From assembly GCA_958415625.1 (NCBI GenBank), contig CATYZI010000003.1, positions 1 through 64,000 on the forward strand: a stretch of DNA of 64,000 nucleotides, read 5' to 3'. The notes under the pieces were generated by a model. It did not search any database. It had not been told where the DNA came from and worked only from the letters and a program-made list of their open reading frames with translations. This document shows positions 1-8,627 of this stretch, piece after piece. The DNA comes from an uncultured Collinsella sp. GTDB lineage: Bacteria > Actinomycetota > Coriobacteriia > Coriobacteriales > Coriobacteriaceae. The position numbers and the translations under genes are program-made. Each line of letters opens with the position of its first letter. The first letter of the stretch is position 1.

Positions 1-53
1 CTTCGTTAAACGGACGCTAGGGAGCCACCCTTACACCAACATTTTCGACGCGA

Positions 54-915
54 TCAATAATTGCCCGTGCGCGCGCTAAAGCATCCGGTGTAGATAGTCT
101 TCTCGAACTTGCCATCGCCCATCCTGGACGCACCCTCGATCATCACCACGCCCTCGAGTGAACGGAACATGCGGACGACGTTTTCGGTCTCGCTCTCCTT
201 TTGCGGGTAATTGGCATTGAGGTACGCCGCCTTTACAAAACGGCTCGGCGAATAGCAATCGCCCGGAATGCCGCGCATGCCGGCACCGGCTCCATAGGGC
301 TTAAGCTCGGCGCCACGCCATGTCGCCGTCTGCGGAAAATCGCTTGTGGCGGTGATATAGGTGCGCAGGTTTTCCATGTGCCACGGGAAGGTCGGCTGGT
401 TGGCAAGGGTGTCGACCGGATCGTCGTATACATGCAGGCCGTCAGCCATCATCTCGACCACGATGCTGCGCTGGCTGTCGCCGATAATCCAATGGAGCAG
501 CGACACGCCCAGCCCCTCTCCGGCAGATTTGGCGACAATCACCGTGTCGCGCAGCGCGGCTTCGACCTCATCGACCGTCGAGAACGTCTGCCACCCACAG
601 GGGAAACTCATAGGCCGCGATATTGGTCTTGCCGTCGACAGGGCCCTCGGCATACTCGGCATAGCCGGGAAAGTTGAGCCCCGCCACAGCCAGACCCGCA
701 TCGTTACCACAGTCGAAAAACATGGGATAGTTCTTGTAATCGATGCACATGCCGATTACCGCGTGTGCCGCCGACGCATCGTCGATAAACGAATACGGAA
801 TGTGGAACCCGCGCGGCATCACGCGAACCTGTTGGCCGTAGTCAAAGCTCCAGTCGAGGTTGCGGCCCAGATACATGTGGCCAGAATTATCGGTAAATCG
901 AATGCTCGTGCACAT
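54..915 (-). pseudogene. bsh: Bile salt hydrolase (choloylglycine hydrolase family), frameshifted
   Basis: The intact enzyme is an Ntn-hydrolase that deconjugates glyco- and tauro-bile acids. The ATG at 915 has an AGGAGG ribosome binding site and gives MCTSIRF, so the nucleophile Cys2 would be exposed after Met removal. Arg18, Asp21 and Asn81 match the conserved active-site positions. The frame ends at a TGA at 568, just after EFPLWV near 590-600, and homology resumes one frame over from about 590 (FSTVDEVEAAL) down to a TGA at 54. The shift lies by a GGG run near 590. The second frame carries the family signatures NQPTFPW and SPSRFVKAAY. After EKTIYTGCF the sequence stops about 30-40 residues before the usual end (about 317-330 aa), and no frame in 1-53 restores a typical C-terminus. 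It is therefore broken at least once and probably twice, unless the contig holds sequencing errors. Confidence 0.8.
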
Positions 916-980
916 AGCGCCTCCTAGCTTTACGGTCCTGCTAAGGTTATTGTCACCAAACAAAAAGGCGCTAAACACAA

Positions 981-1013
981 AAGCCCGGACATGACAACAA
1001 TGTCACGCCCGGA
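981..1013 (-). terminator. Intrinsic terminator after the deformylase-like gene
   Basis: An imperfect hairpin with G-U pairs (arms around CCGGGCGTGACA and TGTCATGTCCGG on the minus strand) is followed by CTTTTG. It lies 34 bases beyond the stop at 1047. Confidence 0.5.
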
Positions 1014-1046
1014 CCAAAAGAGACGAAGTGCGGTGCTTTGGTCCCC

Positions 1047-1466
1047 TTAGACCAACTTTCCAAGACAGTGGTCGATCATATGCTGGACCATCTGCGCCTC
1101 GAAGCCCACAAAGTCCTGCTTGCGCTCGCGCATCTTGCCATCGACGATCTGGTCAAAGGCAACCTTGCACTTGATATAGCGCGTGGACTTGGTGACCTCC
1201 TCGTGCGTCAGGCAGCTCTCCTCCATCTTGCTGGCGCCCAGGCCAAACACCAGACGGGGGTTGTAGAGCACGTGGGGCTCGCCGGCGTCGTCCAGGTAGA
1301 CGCAGACCTTCTTGGTAACGCCAATCTGGTTAGCGGCAAGGCAGCCGGCATCGTCGAGCGACTTGATGGTATCGATCAGGTCCTGAGCAACCGACTCGTC
1401 CTCGACGGTCGCAACCTCGCAACGCTGGGACAGGATAGCCTCGTCGTGGCAAAGCTCTTTAATCAT
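1047..1466 (-). CDS. Peptide deformylase-like protein with altered active site
   Basis: This 139-residue protein has the peptide deformylase fold signatures in order. Motif 1 is GCLAANQIG (usual form GxGLAAxQ), motif 2 is EESCLTHEE (usual EGCLS; the metal-binding Cys is kept), and motif 3 is QHMIDHC (usual QHExDH). In motif 3 both metal-binding histidines are present, but the catalytic Glu is Met, encoded by ATG near 1081. Deformylases remove the N-formyl group from nascent proteins; the Glu is needed for hydrolysis, so this paralog may be inactive or bind without cutting. The start at 1466 is preferred over the upstream ATG at 1478 because GGAGGAACGT directly precedes it. The gene is single, with a terminator behind it, and diverges from the purine permease gene. 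Confidence 0.8.
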   Translation of the reverse strand: MIKELCHDEAILSQRCEVATVEDESVAQDLIDTIKSLDDAGCLAANQIGVTKKVCVYLDDAGEPHVLYNPRLVFGLGASKMEESCLTHEEVTKSTRYIKCKVAFDQIVDGKMRERKQDFVGFEAQMVQHMIDHCLGKLV

Positions 1467-1659
1467 ACGTTCCTCCATAGGGGTCGTTGTAACCGCTTAA
1501 GTATACGGTACCCACACATTTTCATGCGATAAATACCGTCCATCTGTTACAAAGCGCCGAACATCAACATGCGAGGAACAGCAAGGTTGTAAAGACGATA
1601 TAGTAAGTGAGTTCGTGTCAATCGGCCTAAACTCGGGGCTGAACAAGGAAAGGGTATGC

Positions 1660-2973
1660 ATGGACGAACTTTTTCACGTCAGTGAGCGCAAGTCCACAAT
1701 CGGGACCGAACTTCGCGCTGGACTGACAACATTCCTGGCGATGGCCTACATCATCGCCGTCAACCCCGCAGTGCTCTCGGGCGCTGGCATTGATGCGGGA
1801 GCGCTCGCCTGCGCCACCTGCCTGGGCGCCGGCATCATGACCATCTGCATGGGCATCTTCGCCAACCGCCCGCTCGCCTGCGCGTCGGGTCTGGGCATCA
1901 ACGCCATGATCGCGGGCATCGCCACCACCATGTGCGGCGGCGACTGGCACGTGGCCATGAGCGTTATCTTCCTCGAGGGTATCGTCATCTTGCTGCTCGT
2001 CCTGTGCGGCCTGCGCGAGGCCATCATGGACGCCATCCCCGTGGTCCTGCGCCACGCCATCTCGGTGGGTCTGGGCCTGTTTATCGCCATGATCGGCCTG
2101 TGCGACGCCGGCATCATCACCGCTGGCGCCGGTACGCTCGTCGGCCTGGGCGACATCGCCTCCCCCACCTTTATCGTCGGCATCATCTCCATCGTCGTGA
2201 CGGTTGCCCTGGCTTCCCGCAACGTGCCGGGCTCGCTGCTCATCGGCATCATCGTCGCCGTTATCGCCGGAATCCCGCTGGGCGTCACCCATGCGCCCGA
2301 GGGCCTCATCGCACCGCTCGACTTCTCGACCTTCGGCGCCCCGTTTGCCAGCACTGCCGACGGCAACCTTGCCATCGTGAAGGTCCTGACCGACCCGATG
2401 CTGCTCGTCGTTGCCTTCTCGCTGCTCATGAGCGACTTCTTCGACACCATGGGCACCGCGATGGCCGTCGCCAAGCAGGGCGAGTTCTTGACCGAGGACG
2501 GCAATGTCGAGGACATCCGTCCCATCCTGGTCGTCGACTCCGTGGCCGCTGCTGCCGGTGGCTTTATGGGCGTCTCCTCCATCACCACCTTCGTCGAGTC
2601 CACCTCTGGCGCTGCCGACGGTGGCCGCACGGGCCTCACCTCCGTCACCACCGGCGTGCTGTTCATTCTCGCCGCGTTCTTCTCCCCCATCGTCACCATC
2701 GTTTCCAGCGCCGCCACCTGCGGTGCTCTGGTCTACGTCGGCTACCTCATGATGAGCGAGGCCTCCGAGATCGACTGGTCCGACGTGTCGCAGGGCTTCC
2801 CGGCGTTCATGATTGTCGCCGGCGTGCCCTTCACCTACTCCATCTCTGCCGGCATTGGTCTGGGCTTTATCGCCTACGTGGTCGTCGCGCTCTTTAAGGG
2901 CGAGGCATCCAAGATCAAGCCGCTCATGTGGATCGCAGCCCTCGCCTTCCTCGTCTACTTCTTTGTAGCGTAG
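1660..2973 (+). CDS. NCS2-family purine (adenine/hypoxanthine/guanine) permease, AzgA-like
   Basis: An integral membrane protein of 437 residues with about 12-14 hydrophobic segments. The N-terminal TTFLAMAYIIAVNP and the internal LLMSDFFDTMGTAM segment are typical of the AzgA branch (GhxP, AdeP, PbuG) of the NCS2 family, which imports purine bases by proton symport. The ATG at 1660 is chosen because AAGGAAAGGG lies just upstream and MDELFHVSERKST is the usual family start; an in-frame ATG at 1615 has no such site. A strong terminator follows. The exact base transported cannot be read from the sequence. I see no purine riboswitch in the 190 bases upstream. Confidence 0.9.
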   Translation: MDELFHVSERKSTIGTELRAGLTTFLAMAYIIAVNPAVLSGAGIDAGALACATCLGAGIMTICMGIFANRPLACASGLGINAMIAGIATTMCGGDWHVAMSVIFLEGIVILLLVLCGLREAIMDAIPVVLRHAISVGLGLFIAMIGLCDAGIITAGAGTLVGLGDIASPTFIVGIISIVVTVALASRNVPGSLLIGIIVAVIAGIPLGVTHAPEGLIAPLDFSTFGAPFASTADGNLAIVKVLTDPMLLVVAFSLLMSDFFDTMGTAMAVAKQGEFLTEDGNVEDIRPILVVDSVAAAAGGFMGVSSITTFVESTSGAADGGRTGLTSVTTGVLFILAAFFSPIVTIVSSAATCGALVYVGYLMMSEASEIDWSDVSQGFPAFMIVAGVPFTYSISAGIGLGFIAYVVVALFKGEASKIKPLMWIAALAFLVYFFVA

Positions 2974-2996
2974 GCGCAAGATTCGCAATACCAAAC

Positions 2997-3041
2997 AGCA
3001 AAGCGCGGAGTCGCATCGAGCGGCTCCGCGCTTTGCTTTTA
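2997..3041 (+). terminator. Intrinsic terminator of the purine permease gene
   Basis: A perfect 13-bp stem (GCAAAGCGCGGAG and its complement) with a 12-base loop is followed by TTTT. Confidence 0.9.
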
Positions 3042-3180
3042 AAACCAGGCACCACACGGACGCGCGATGTATTGCTTCGCAAGTTTTGGACGTTTTGCTC
3101 TCCAAACGGCACTACCGACGGCTACATCCTGCAGATATGCTGGATATAACCGCATAGGCCCTATGAGGATGGGAGTAACC

Positions 3181-4950
3181 ATGGCCGCCTTGTTCACGAC
3201 CCCCAAGCGCAATGACAAAACCTCTGGAGCCCATTTTGTCGAGCCCGACCTGCGCCGTCGCACGCTGCTCGCACACGGCAGCTGGCGCCGCGTGACGCGC
3301 CGCATCGTCGCGGGCGCCGTGTGCGCGCTCACGGTGAGCTCGCTGCTCATGCCGAGCGTCTCGCTCGCAGCGGAATGGGTCAAGGTCGGCGGCAACAAGT
3401 ACAACACCGCGGCGAGCGACGAGGCCGGTACCTGGTCGTGGGACGGCGCCGACGACTTGAAGCTCAACAACTATAACGGCGGCGAGATCCAGGCCGCAGG
3501 CAAGCTCAACGTGAATTACTCGGGAACCAACATCGTCACTGCCGAATGGATCGAAAGCATCAACGTTTCTCATGGCACTAACGAGAATGCCGAGCTCAAT
3601 ATCCAAGGCGACGCGGGCAGCACGCTCAGCGTGACATCTACTGAGGACGCTATCCTCTCCACGGGTAATATCAACATCGACGGAGCCGGATCCGTCAACG
3701 CCACGAGCACTGGGTTTGATGCCATCAATGCCGGGGGTGATCTCGCTATCAAAGGTTCGGGCAACGTCAACGCCACGGGTGCATCGGATGGCATCAGGGC
3801 AAACGGCAATATCACGATTGACGACAGCGGAGCCGTCACCGCCAGGGCTACCGAGGACAAGGGTATTGGAACCGACAAGAACCTCACCATCAAGGGTGGC
3901 GGGACGGTCGAGGCAAGCTCAGCTGATGGTGAGGCCCTTTGGAGCGGCGGCAATATCAACATCTCGGACGGCAGCCAGGTCAAGGCAAGCTCCGAGAAAG
4001 ACGCTGCCGTCGAGGCCAAGGGCAGCCTCGCAGCCACAAACGCCTCCCTCAACGTAAACGGTGTTGAATATGGCGTCTATGCCCACAAGGGCATCACCCT
4101 CGATCATGCAAACGTGACGGTCCGTGCAGGTAAAGGCAGATACGGTGGCGCCATCGCCCTCTTCACCTACCAGGACGACATCGTCGTCAAGAACGGCTCC
4201 ACCGTGGACGCGTTTGCGGAAGGCGAGGTTTCGGCTGCATTCTCCACCAGAAACGATCGACCCAACGAGGAGGGTGGCCACATCTACATCAGCGACTCCG
4301 TTGTCAAGGCCATAGCCCGCTATGTCGAGAACGGCGACGGCCCCATCCCCTACAGCGAAAACCAAGATGGTGAGACGAGCCCCGAGCCCCAAGGCGAGAA
4401 CATCGGCATCATCGCCCAGACCAGCGAGGGCGTCACACCCGCAGTCATCTCGATCATCCGCAGCAAGGTAACGGCCGAAGGAGATACAGCGGCAATCTTT
4501 GCCCGTGCCATGAGCGCTGACGGCAAGGCAATCGGCACCATCAAGATTGAGAACGCCGCCATCCAGACGCCCGAAGGCGGCAAGGTCATTGACTATCGCA
4601 AGCTCCGTAACGGCATCTACGAGGCAGGCCAAGCCATCGGCACGGGCGACGCTGTGATCGACTCCCCCTATAACGAAGCTGTCGCCAAGAGCATGGTCAT
4701 CGCACCTCCCGAGGTAGCCAAGCCGGAAGACCCCAAGCCCGACGAGACCAAGCCCGCGGAGTCCAAGCAGGACCCCAAGCCCGAGGGCGCAAAGACGACC
4801 AAGACCGTTGCGGTTGCAACCACGAAGGCCAAGGCCACCGGCGTGCTCGCGGCAACCGGCGACACCTCGGGTGCGGCCATCGTGGCAACCGTCCTTGCGG
4901 GAACAGCCGCTATCGCCGCAGGCACCATGGCGAGCCGCAAACGCTCGTAG
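3181..4950 (+). CDS. Sortase-anchored surface protein with beta-helix repeats
   Basis: The 589-residue product starts with a long basic leader and a hydrophobic signal segment ending near SVSLAAE, so it is exported. The body (about residues 100-480) is made of short repeating units such as GNINIDGAGSV, GDLAIKGSGNV and GNITIDDSGAV, a right-handed beta-helix pattern reminiscent of Cthe_2159-type carbohydrate-binding proteins. A Pro/Lys-rich wall-spanning stretch (KPEDPKPDETKP and similar) follows. The C-terminus has LAATGD, a hydrophobic helix and a final RKRS tail, which is a sortase signal of the LAxTG type. The ATG at 3181 has GGGAG five bases upstream. The protein is probably an adhesin or glycan-binding protein; the ligand is unknown. 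Confidence 0.8.
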   Translation: MAALFTTPKRNDKTSGAHFVEPDLRRRTLLAHGSWRRVTRRIVAGAVCALTVSSLLMPSVSLAAEWVKVGGNKYNTAASDEAGTWSWDGADDLKLNNYNGGEIQAAGKLNVNYSGTNIVTAEWIESINVSHGTNENAELNIQGDAGSTLSVTSTEDAILSTGNINIDGAGSVNATSTGFDAINAGGDLAIKGSGNVNATGASDGIRANGNITIDDSGAVTARATEDKGIGTDKNLTIKGGGTVEASSADGEALWSGGNINISDGSQVKASSEKDAAVEAKGSLAATNASLNVNGVEYGVYAHKGITLDHANVTVRAGKGRYGGAIALFTYQDDIVVKNGSTVDAFAEGEVSAAFSTRNDRPNEEGGHIYISDSVVKAIARYVENGDGPIPYSENQDGETSPEPQGENIGIIAQTSEGVTPAVISIIRSKVTAEGDTAAIFARAMSADGKAIGTIKIENAAIQTPEGGKVIDYRKLRNGIYEAGQAIGTGDAVIDSPYNEAVAKSMVIAPPEVAKPEDPKPDETKPAESKQDPKPEGAKTTKTVAVATTKAKATGVLAATGDTSGAAIVATVLAGTAAIAAGTMASRKRS

Positions 4951-5007
4951 ACGCCTCTGCGCACATGGCAGCTCCCGCGAAGGCCCCGAGTCCCAGCACC
5001 GTTTAAC

Positions 5008-5046
5008 AACGCCACCGCCGAGCTCCCCTCCGGCGGTGGCGTTTTC
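5008..5046 (+). terminator. Intrinsic terminator of the surface-protein gene
   Basis: A 13-bp perfect stem (AACGCCACCGCCG and its complement) with a 10-base loop is followed by TTTT-like sequence. Confidence 0.85.
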
Positions 5047-5157
5047 CATATGCGTCCGCAGGGTATGCACGAGATTGTCTTTTGTCTAGCCCAACCTGCA
5101 TGAGCCGGCGTGCGACAATGGGGGCCGTCGATATCACAACGCCGAGAGAAGCCCGTC

Positions 5158-5823
5158 ATGGAAGCGCATCAAAAGCAGATAACCGTTCATGCACAGCATG
5201 CCGAAAGCGCACCAGTCATCTATCTTCCCGTGGTCATGGGCGACGGCGCGGAGGTTTATGAACGCTGCCGAGAGCTCAACTGCCCGCCCTTCACGCTTGT
5301 CGGCATTGGCAGCCTCAACTGGAATCGCGAGCTGAGCCCCTGGGGATGCGACGGAACCGTGCGCGATGCCGAGCCCTTTGGCGGTCAGGCTTCCGGATTT
5401 CTCGATGAGCTGTTGAACTGGATAATCCCAGAGGCCGAGTCGTCGCTTCCTCAGCCGCCCACCTGGCGCGGCATTGCCGGCTACTCGCTCGCGGGCCTCT
5501 TCGCGCTCTGGTCCCTCTGGCAAACCGACGCCTTTAGCCGCGCCGCAAGCGCATCGGGGTCGTTGTGGTTTCCCGACTTTGTCGATCGCGCCAGCACGGC
5601 CCCTTTTGCCGGCAACCCGCAGGCCGTCTATCTGTCACTCGGCAAAAAGGAGACCAAGACACCCAACCGCATGATGCGGCATGTACTCGACGACACACGC
5701 GCGATGGAAGCGTTACTCGTCGCGCGCGGCATTCCAACAACGCTGGAGCTCAACCCCGGCAATCACTTTGCCCAAACCGATCTGCGCATGGCACGTGGCA
5801 TCCACTGGATATTGACGCATTAA
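5158..5823 (+). CDS. Putative alpha/beta-hydrolase esterase
   Basis: A 221-residue cytoplasmic protein with no signal peptide. The nucleophile elbow GYSLAG follows a hydrophobic strand, and a late NPGNHF places the likely catalytic His. This suits the putative esterase (esterase D/Fes-like) group, which hydrolyses small acyl or siderophore esters. The start at 5158 follows GAGAGAAG; an in-frame ATG at 5110 lacks a ribosome binding site. The gene stands alone, convergent with the uracil permease gene, with a shared terminator between them. Substrate unknown. Confidence 0.7.
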   Translation: MEAHQKQITVHAQHAESAPVIYLPVVMGDGAEVYERCRELNCPPFTLVGIGSLNWNRELSPWGCDGTVRDAEPFGGQASGFLDELLNWIIPEAESSLPQPPTWRGIAGYSLAGLFALWSLWQTDAFSRAASASGSLWFPDFVDRASTAPFAGNPQAVYLSLGKKETKTPNRMMRHVLDDTRAMEALLVARGIPTTLELNPGNHFAQTDLRMARGIHWILTH

Positions 5824-5860
5824 AAATGACGCCCGCGCGTACGCATGGGCGCCATTTTTT
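5822..5860. terminator. Bidirectional terminator between esterase and uracil permease genes
   Basis: A hairpin with arms AAAATGaCGCCC and GGGCGcCATTTT is flanked by an A run and a T run, so it can serve both convergent genes. Confidence 0.8.
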
Positions 5861-5880
5861 GATTCAGCTGGACGCAGTTG

Positions 5881-7215
5881 TTACTCAGCAGCCTCCTCAA
5901 GCTCGGAGACATCAAACTCAAAGTCGTTACCCGGTAGGATGGCATTGAGCACAATGCCCATCAGCGAACCCACGGCAAGACCCGAAAGCGAAATGGTCAC
6001 GCCGCCCAGCTCCAACACGATAGCACCGGCAGTGCTGTAAGCAATGCCGAGTGAAAGCACCAGCACCAGAGCGGCCACCAGCACGTTGCGGTTGTTCTGG
6101 AAATCGACCTGGTTCTCGATGAGGTTACGCACACCTACCGCACTGATCATGCCATAGAGCACGAGTGACACGCCGCCGATCACACACGCCGGCATGGCCG
6201 CAATGACAGCCGCGAACTTGGGGCAGAACGAGAGCACAATGGCGCAACACGCGGCAATGCGAATCACGCGCGGGTCAAACACACGCGTCAGGGCAAGCAC
6301 ACCGGTGTTCTCGCCATAGGTGGTGTTAGCCGGAGCGCCAAAGAGCGATGCGAGAATGGTCGCCAGGCCATCGCCAAGCAGGGTGCGATGCAGGCCGGGA
6401 TCGGCAATGTAGTTGCGCTCGCAAGTCGAGCCGATAGCGGAGATATCACCAATATGCTCGATCATAGTCGCAAAGGCCAGCGGCATGATGGTGATGATGG
6501 CAGTCGTGGCAAGGCCGCTATCGAACTGAGGCCCAAAGAGCGCAAACACGGTGTTGTCCCACACGATGGGCAAGCCAACCCAGGGAGCGGCTGCGACGCC
6601 AGAGAAGTCGACCTCGCCCAGCGCAGCCGCAACGGCATAGCTCACCACAACGCCCAGCAGAATCGGCACGATCTTGACCATGCCGCGGCCCCAGATGTTG
6701 CAGATGACGATCACAGCCACAGCGACAACGGCAACAAGCCAATTGGTCTGGCAGTTAGCGATGGCAGAGCTTGCCAAGATCAGGCCGATGGAAATGACGA
6801 TGGGGCCGGTCACCACCGGCGGAAAGAAGCGCATGACGCGCTTGGCGCCAAACGCGCGGAACAGGGCCGCCAGCACCGGATAGAGCAGGCCGGCACAAGC
6901 TACGCCCAGGCAAGCGTAGGGCAAAAGCTCGGCCTCGCCGTTGGGCGCGATTGCGGCATAACCGGCAATAAAGGCAAACGACGAGCCCAGGAAGGCCGGC
7001 ACCTTACCGCGCGACAGGAAGTGGAAGAGCAGCGTGCCCAGGCCGGCAAACAAAAGGGTCGCCGAAACCGAAAGGCCGGTGAGCACAGGCACCAGCACGG
7101 TAGCGCCGAACATGGCAAACAGGTGCTGCAGGCCGAGCAAGAACATGCGCGGGCGACCGAGCGACGACGCATCGTAGATGGCATCGGCGACGGCGGACGT
7201 CGAGGATTGGGACAT
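5881..7215 (-). CDS. uraA: Uracil permease (NCS2 family)
   Basis: A 444-residue membrane protein with about 14 hydrophobic segments. The segment NTTYGENTGVLALTRV is the uracil-transporter signature of the UraA/PyrP branch, and FATMIEHIGDISAIG holds the conserved substrate-site Glu and His. It imports uracil for pyrimidine salvage by proton symport. GAAAGGACATCC precedes the ATG. The gene lies downstream of the MetE-like gene in the same orientation, with a 123-base gap that contains TACAAT, so it may have its own promoter. Confidence 0.9.
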   Translation of the reverse strand: MSQSSTSAVADAIYDASSLGRPRMFLLGLQHLFAMFGATVLVPVLTGLSVSATLLFAGLGTLLFHFLSRGKVPAFLGSSFAFIAGYAAIAPNGEAELLPYACLGVACAGLLYPVLAALFRAFGAKRVMRFFPPVVTGPIVISIGLILASSAIANCQTNWLVAVVAVAVIVICNIWGRGMVKIVPILLGVVVSYAVAAALGEVDFSGVAAAPWVGLPIVWDNTVFALFGPQFDSGLATTAIITIMPLAFATMIEHIGDISAIGSTCERNYIADPGLHRTLLGDGLATILASLFGAPANTTYGENTGVLALTRVFDPRVIRIAACCAIVLSFCPKFAAVIAAMPACVIGGVSLVLYGMISAVGVRNLIENQVDFQNNRNVLVAALVLVLSLGIAYSTAGAIVLELGGVTISLSGLAVGSLMGIVLNAILPGNDFEFDVSELEEAAE

Positions 7216-7338
7216 GGATGTCCTTTCATAATGGAAGGGCGATCAGGCATATCGGATAACCTGCCCGAACGATACGATCCGAACCATTGTACGCGATACG
7301 CAGTACCTCGCACGCGCCGCCACCTGCGAACGGCATCG

Positions 7339-8472
7339 TTATTTCCAGACACGCTCGGCAATGCGCCTAACCAGCGCAATCTTTGCCCACTGTTCGTCCT
7401 CGGTCAGCTTGTTGCCGATCTCGCAGCTGGCAAAGCCACACTGGGGCGACAGGTACAGGTTCTCGAGCGGCACGTACTTTGCGGCTTCGCGGATGCGCTC
7501 GACGATAACATCCTCGTTCTCGAGCTCTGCCGCCTTGGTGGTTACCAAGCCCAGCACGACCTTCTTGCCCGGGGCAACGTACTTGAGCGGCTCAAAACCG
7601 CCGGCGCGCGGCGTATCGAACTCCAGGTAGAATGCGTCGACGTCCTCATGTGCAAACAGGTACGGCGCGATGGGGTCATAGCCGCCCTCGAAAGCATAGG
7701 TAGAGTGGTAGTTGCCGCGGCACACGTGCGTGTTAATGACGAGGTCGTCGGGCTTGTCCTCGATGGCGGCGTTGTTGAGCGCCACGCCCAGCTCGCTCAC
7801 CCTTTGCAGGTCAACCGGGCTCATGCCAGTCTTGGACACAAAGTCGGTATCGCAGTAAATGCCCCAGGTGCAGTCATCAAACTGGATATTGCGACAACCG
7901 GCGGCGTACAGGTCTGCGATCACCGTGCGATAAGCGGCTGCAATTGCGTCGGCAAGTTCCTCATCGGTCTTATAGACGGCGCGCAGGCTCTCCTGCTGGC
8001 CATCGCAGCGGTCGAGCGTAACCTCCGAGAACGTCTGGATCGGCGCCGGAATGGTCTGGCGCGCAACCTGACCCTCCCCCTCGAGTGCCTTGACAAACTT
8101 AAAGTGCTCGACGAAGGGGTGGTTCTCGCCGCTGATGGGGCCGGTCACCACGGCGGTGTCAGCCGTGGTCTCCTCGTCGTGGAACATATAGCCCGTACGC
8201 GAGGTGCGGCGTTCAATGCCGTTGAGCCCCCACATAAAGTCGAGGTGCCAGTAACTGCGACGAAACTCGCCATCGGTAATCACCTGCAGGCCAGAGGCCT
8301 TTTGCTTGTCCACCAGGTCGCGAATAGCCTCATCCTCGACGGCCTTAAGCCCCTCGGCATCAAGCGTGCCTGCCGCATAGGCAGCGCGGGCATCCTTTAC
8401 GGCCTGCGGACGAAGAAAGCTGCCGACGATATCAGCGCGAAACGGCGCGTTCGGTTGAATTGAAGTGCTCAT
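7339..8472 (-). CDS. MetE-like cobalamin-independent methyltransferase (C-terminal domain type)
   Basis: A 377-residue protein matching only the catalytic half of cobalamin-independent methionine synthase, like the YxjG/YxjH group. FDDCTWG, the NTHVCRGN segment (His and Cys) and SPQCGFAS (Cys) supply the zinc ligands that activate the thiol substrate. Full MetE is about 750 aa, so this form lacks the N-terminal half that helps bind folate and may use another methyl donor. AGGGAG lies seven bases before the ATG at 8472. A MET-box-like operator and a second palindrome lie in the 150 bases upstream, between it and a LysR gene, which points to methionine or sulfur control. Confidence 0.85.
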   Translation of the reverse strand: MSTSIQPNAPFRADIVGSFLRPQAVKDARAAYAAGTLDAEGLKAVEDEAIRDLVDKQKASGLQVITDGEFRRSYWHLDFMWGLNGIERRTSRTGYMFHDEETTADTAVVTGPISGENHPFVEHFKFVKALEGEGQVARQTIPAPIQTFSEVTLDRCDGQQESLRAVYKTDEELADAIAAAYRTVIADLYAAGCRNIQFDDCTWGIYCDTDFVSKTGMSPVDLQRVSELGVALNNAAIEDKPDDLVINTHVCRGNYHSTYAFEGGYDPIAPYLFAHEDVDAFYLEFDTPRAGGFEPLKYVAPGKKVVLGLVTTKAAELENEDVIVERIREAAKYVPLENLYLSPQCGFASCEIGNKLTEDEQWAKIALVRRIAERVWK

Positions 8473-8512
8473 AGATATCTCCCTTTGCATTGGTTGCTTT
8501 ACTGGGACAGAG

Positions 8513-8526
8513 TATGAGCGCTCATA
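8513..8526. promoter_or_regulatory. Perfect palindrome in the leader of the MetE-like gene
   Basis: TATGAGCGCTCATA is a perfect 14-bp palindrome about 40 bases upstream of the start, downstream of a possible minus-strand -10 (TATATT near 8540). It could be an operator; no regulator can be assigned. Confidence 0.4.
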
Positions 8527-8558
8527 TAGCCATCGTAAAATATACGTTTATAACAGTT

Positions 8559-8581
8559 TGATATAGATGCTTCCTATATCA
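8559..8581. promoter_or_regulatory. MET-box-like LysR operator
   Basis: TGATATAG, seven bases, then CTATATCA. The core TATAG-N7-CTATA fits the 17-bp MET-box that MetR/MtaR LysR regulators bind upstream of methionine genes in streptococci. It lies about 90 bases before the MetE-like start and 47 bases beyond the stop of the neighbouring LysR gene. Confidence 0.55.
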
Positions 8582-8627
8582 GTTGGGACTGCCATGAAGA
8601 GATTTGACCTGTGCAGGACGCAGCAGT

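Noticed and set aside
1627..3105. 492-codon minus-strand open frame
   Set aside because: It is opposite the purine permease gene and repeats DGDD/HGDG patterns, a shadow of hydrophobic codons.
6388..8463. 691-codon plus-strand open frame
   Set aside because: It lies opposite uraA and the MetE-like gene; the protein is low complexity and rich in His, Arg and Gly, typical of an antisense shadow in GC-rich DNA.
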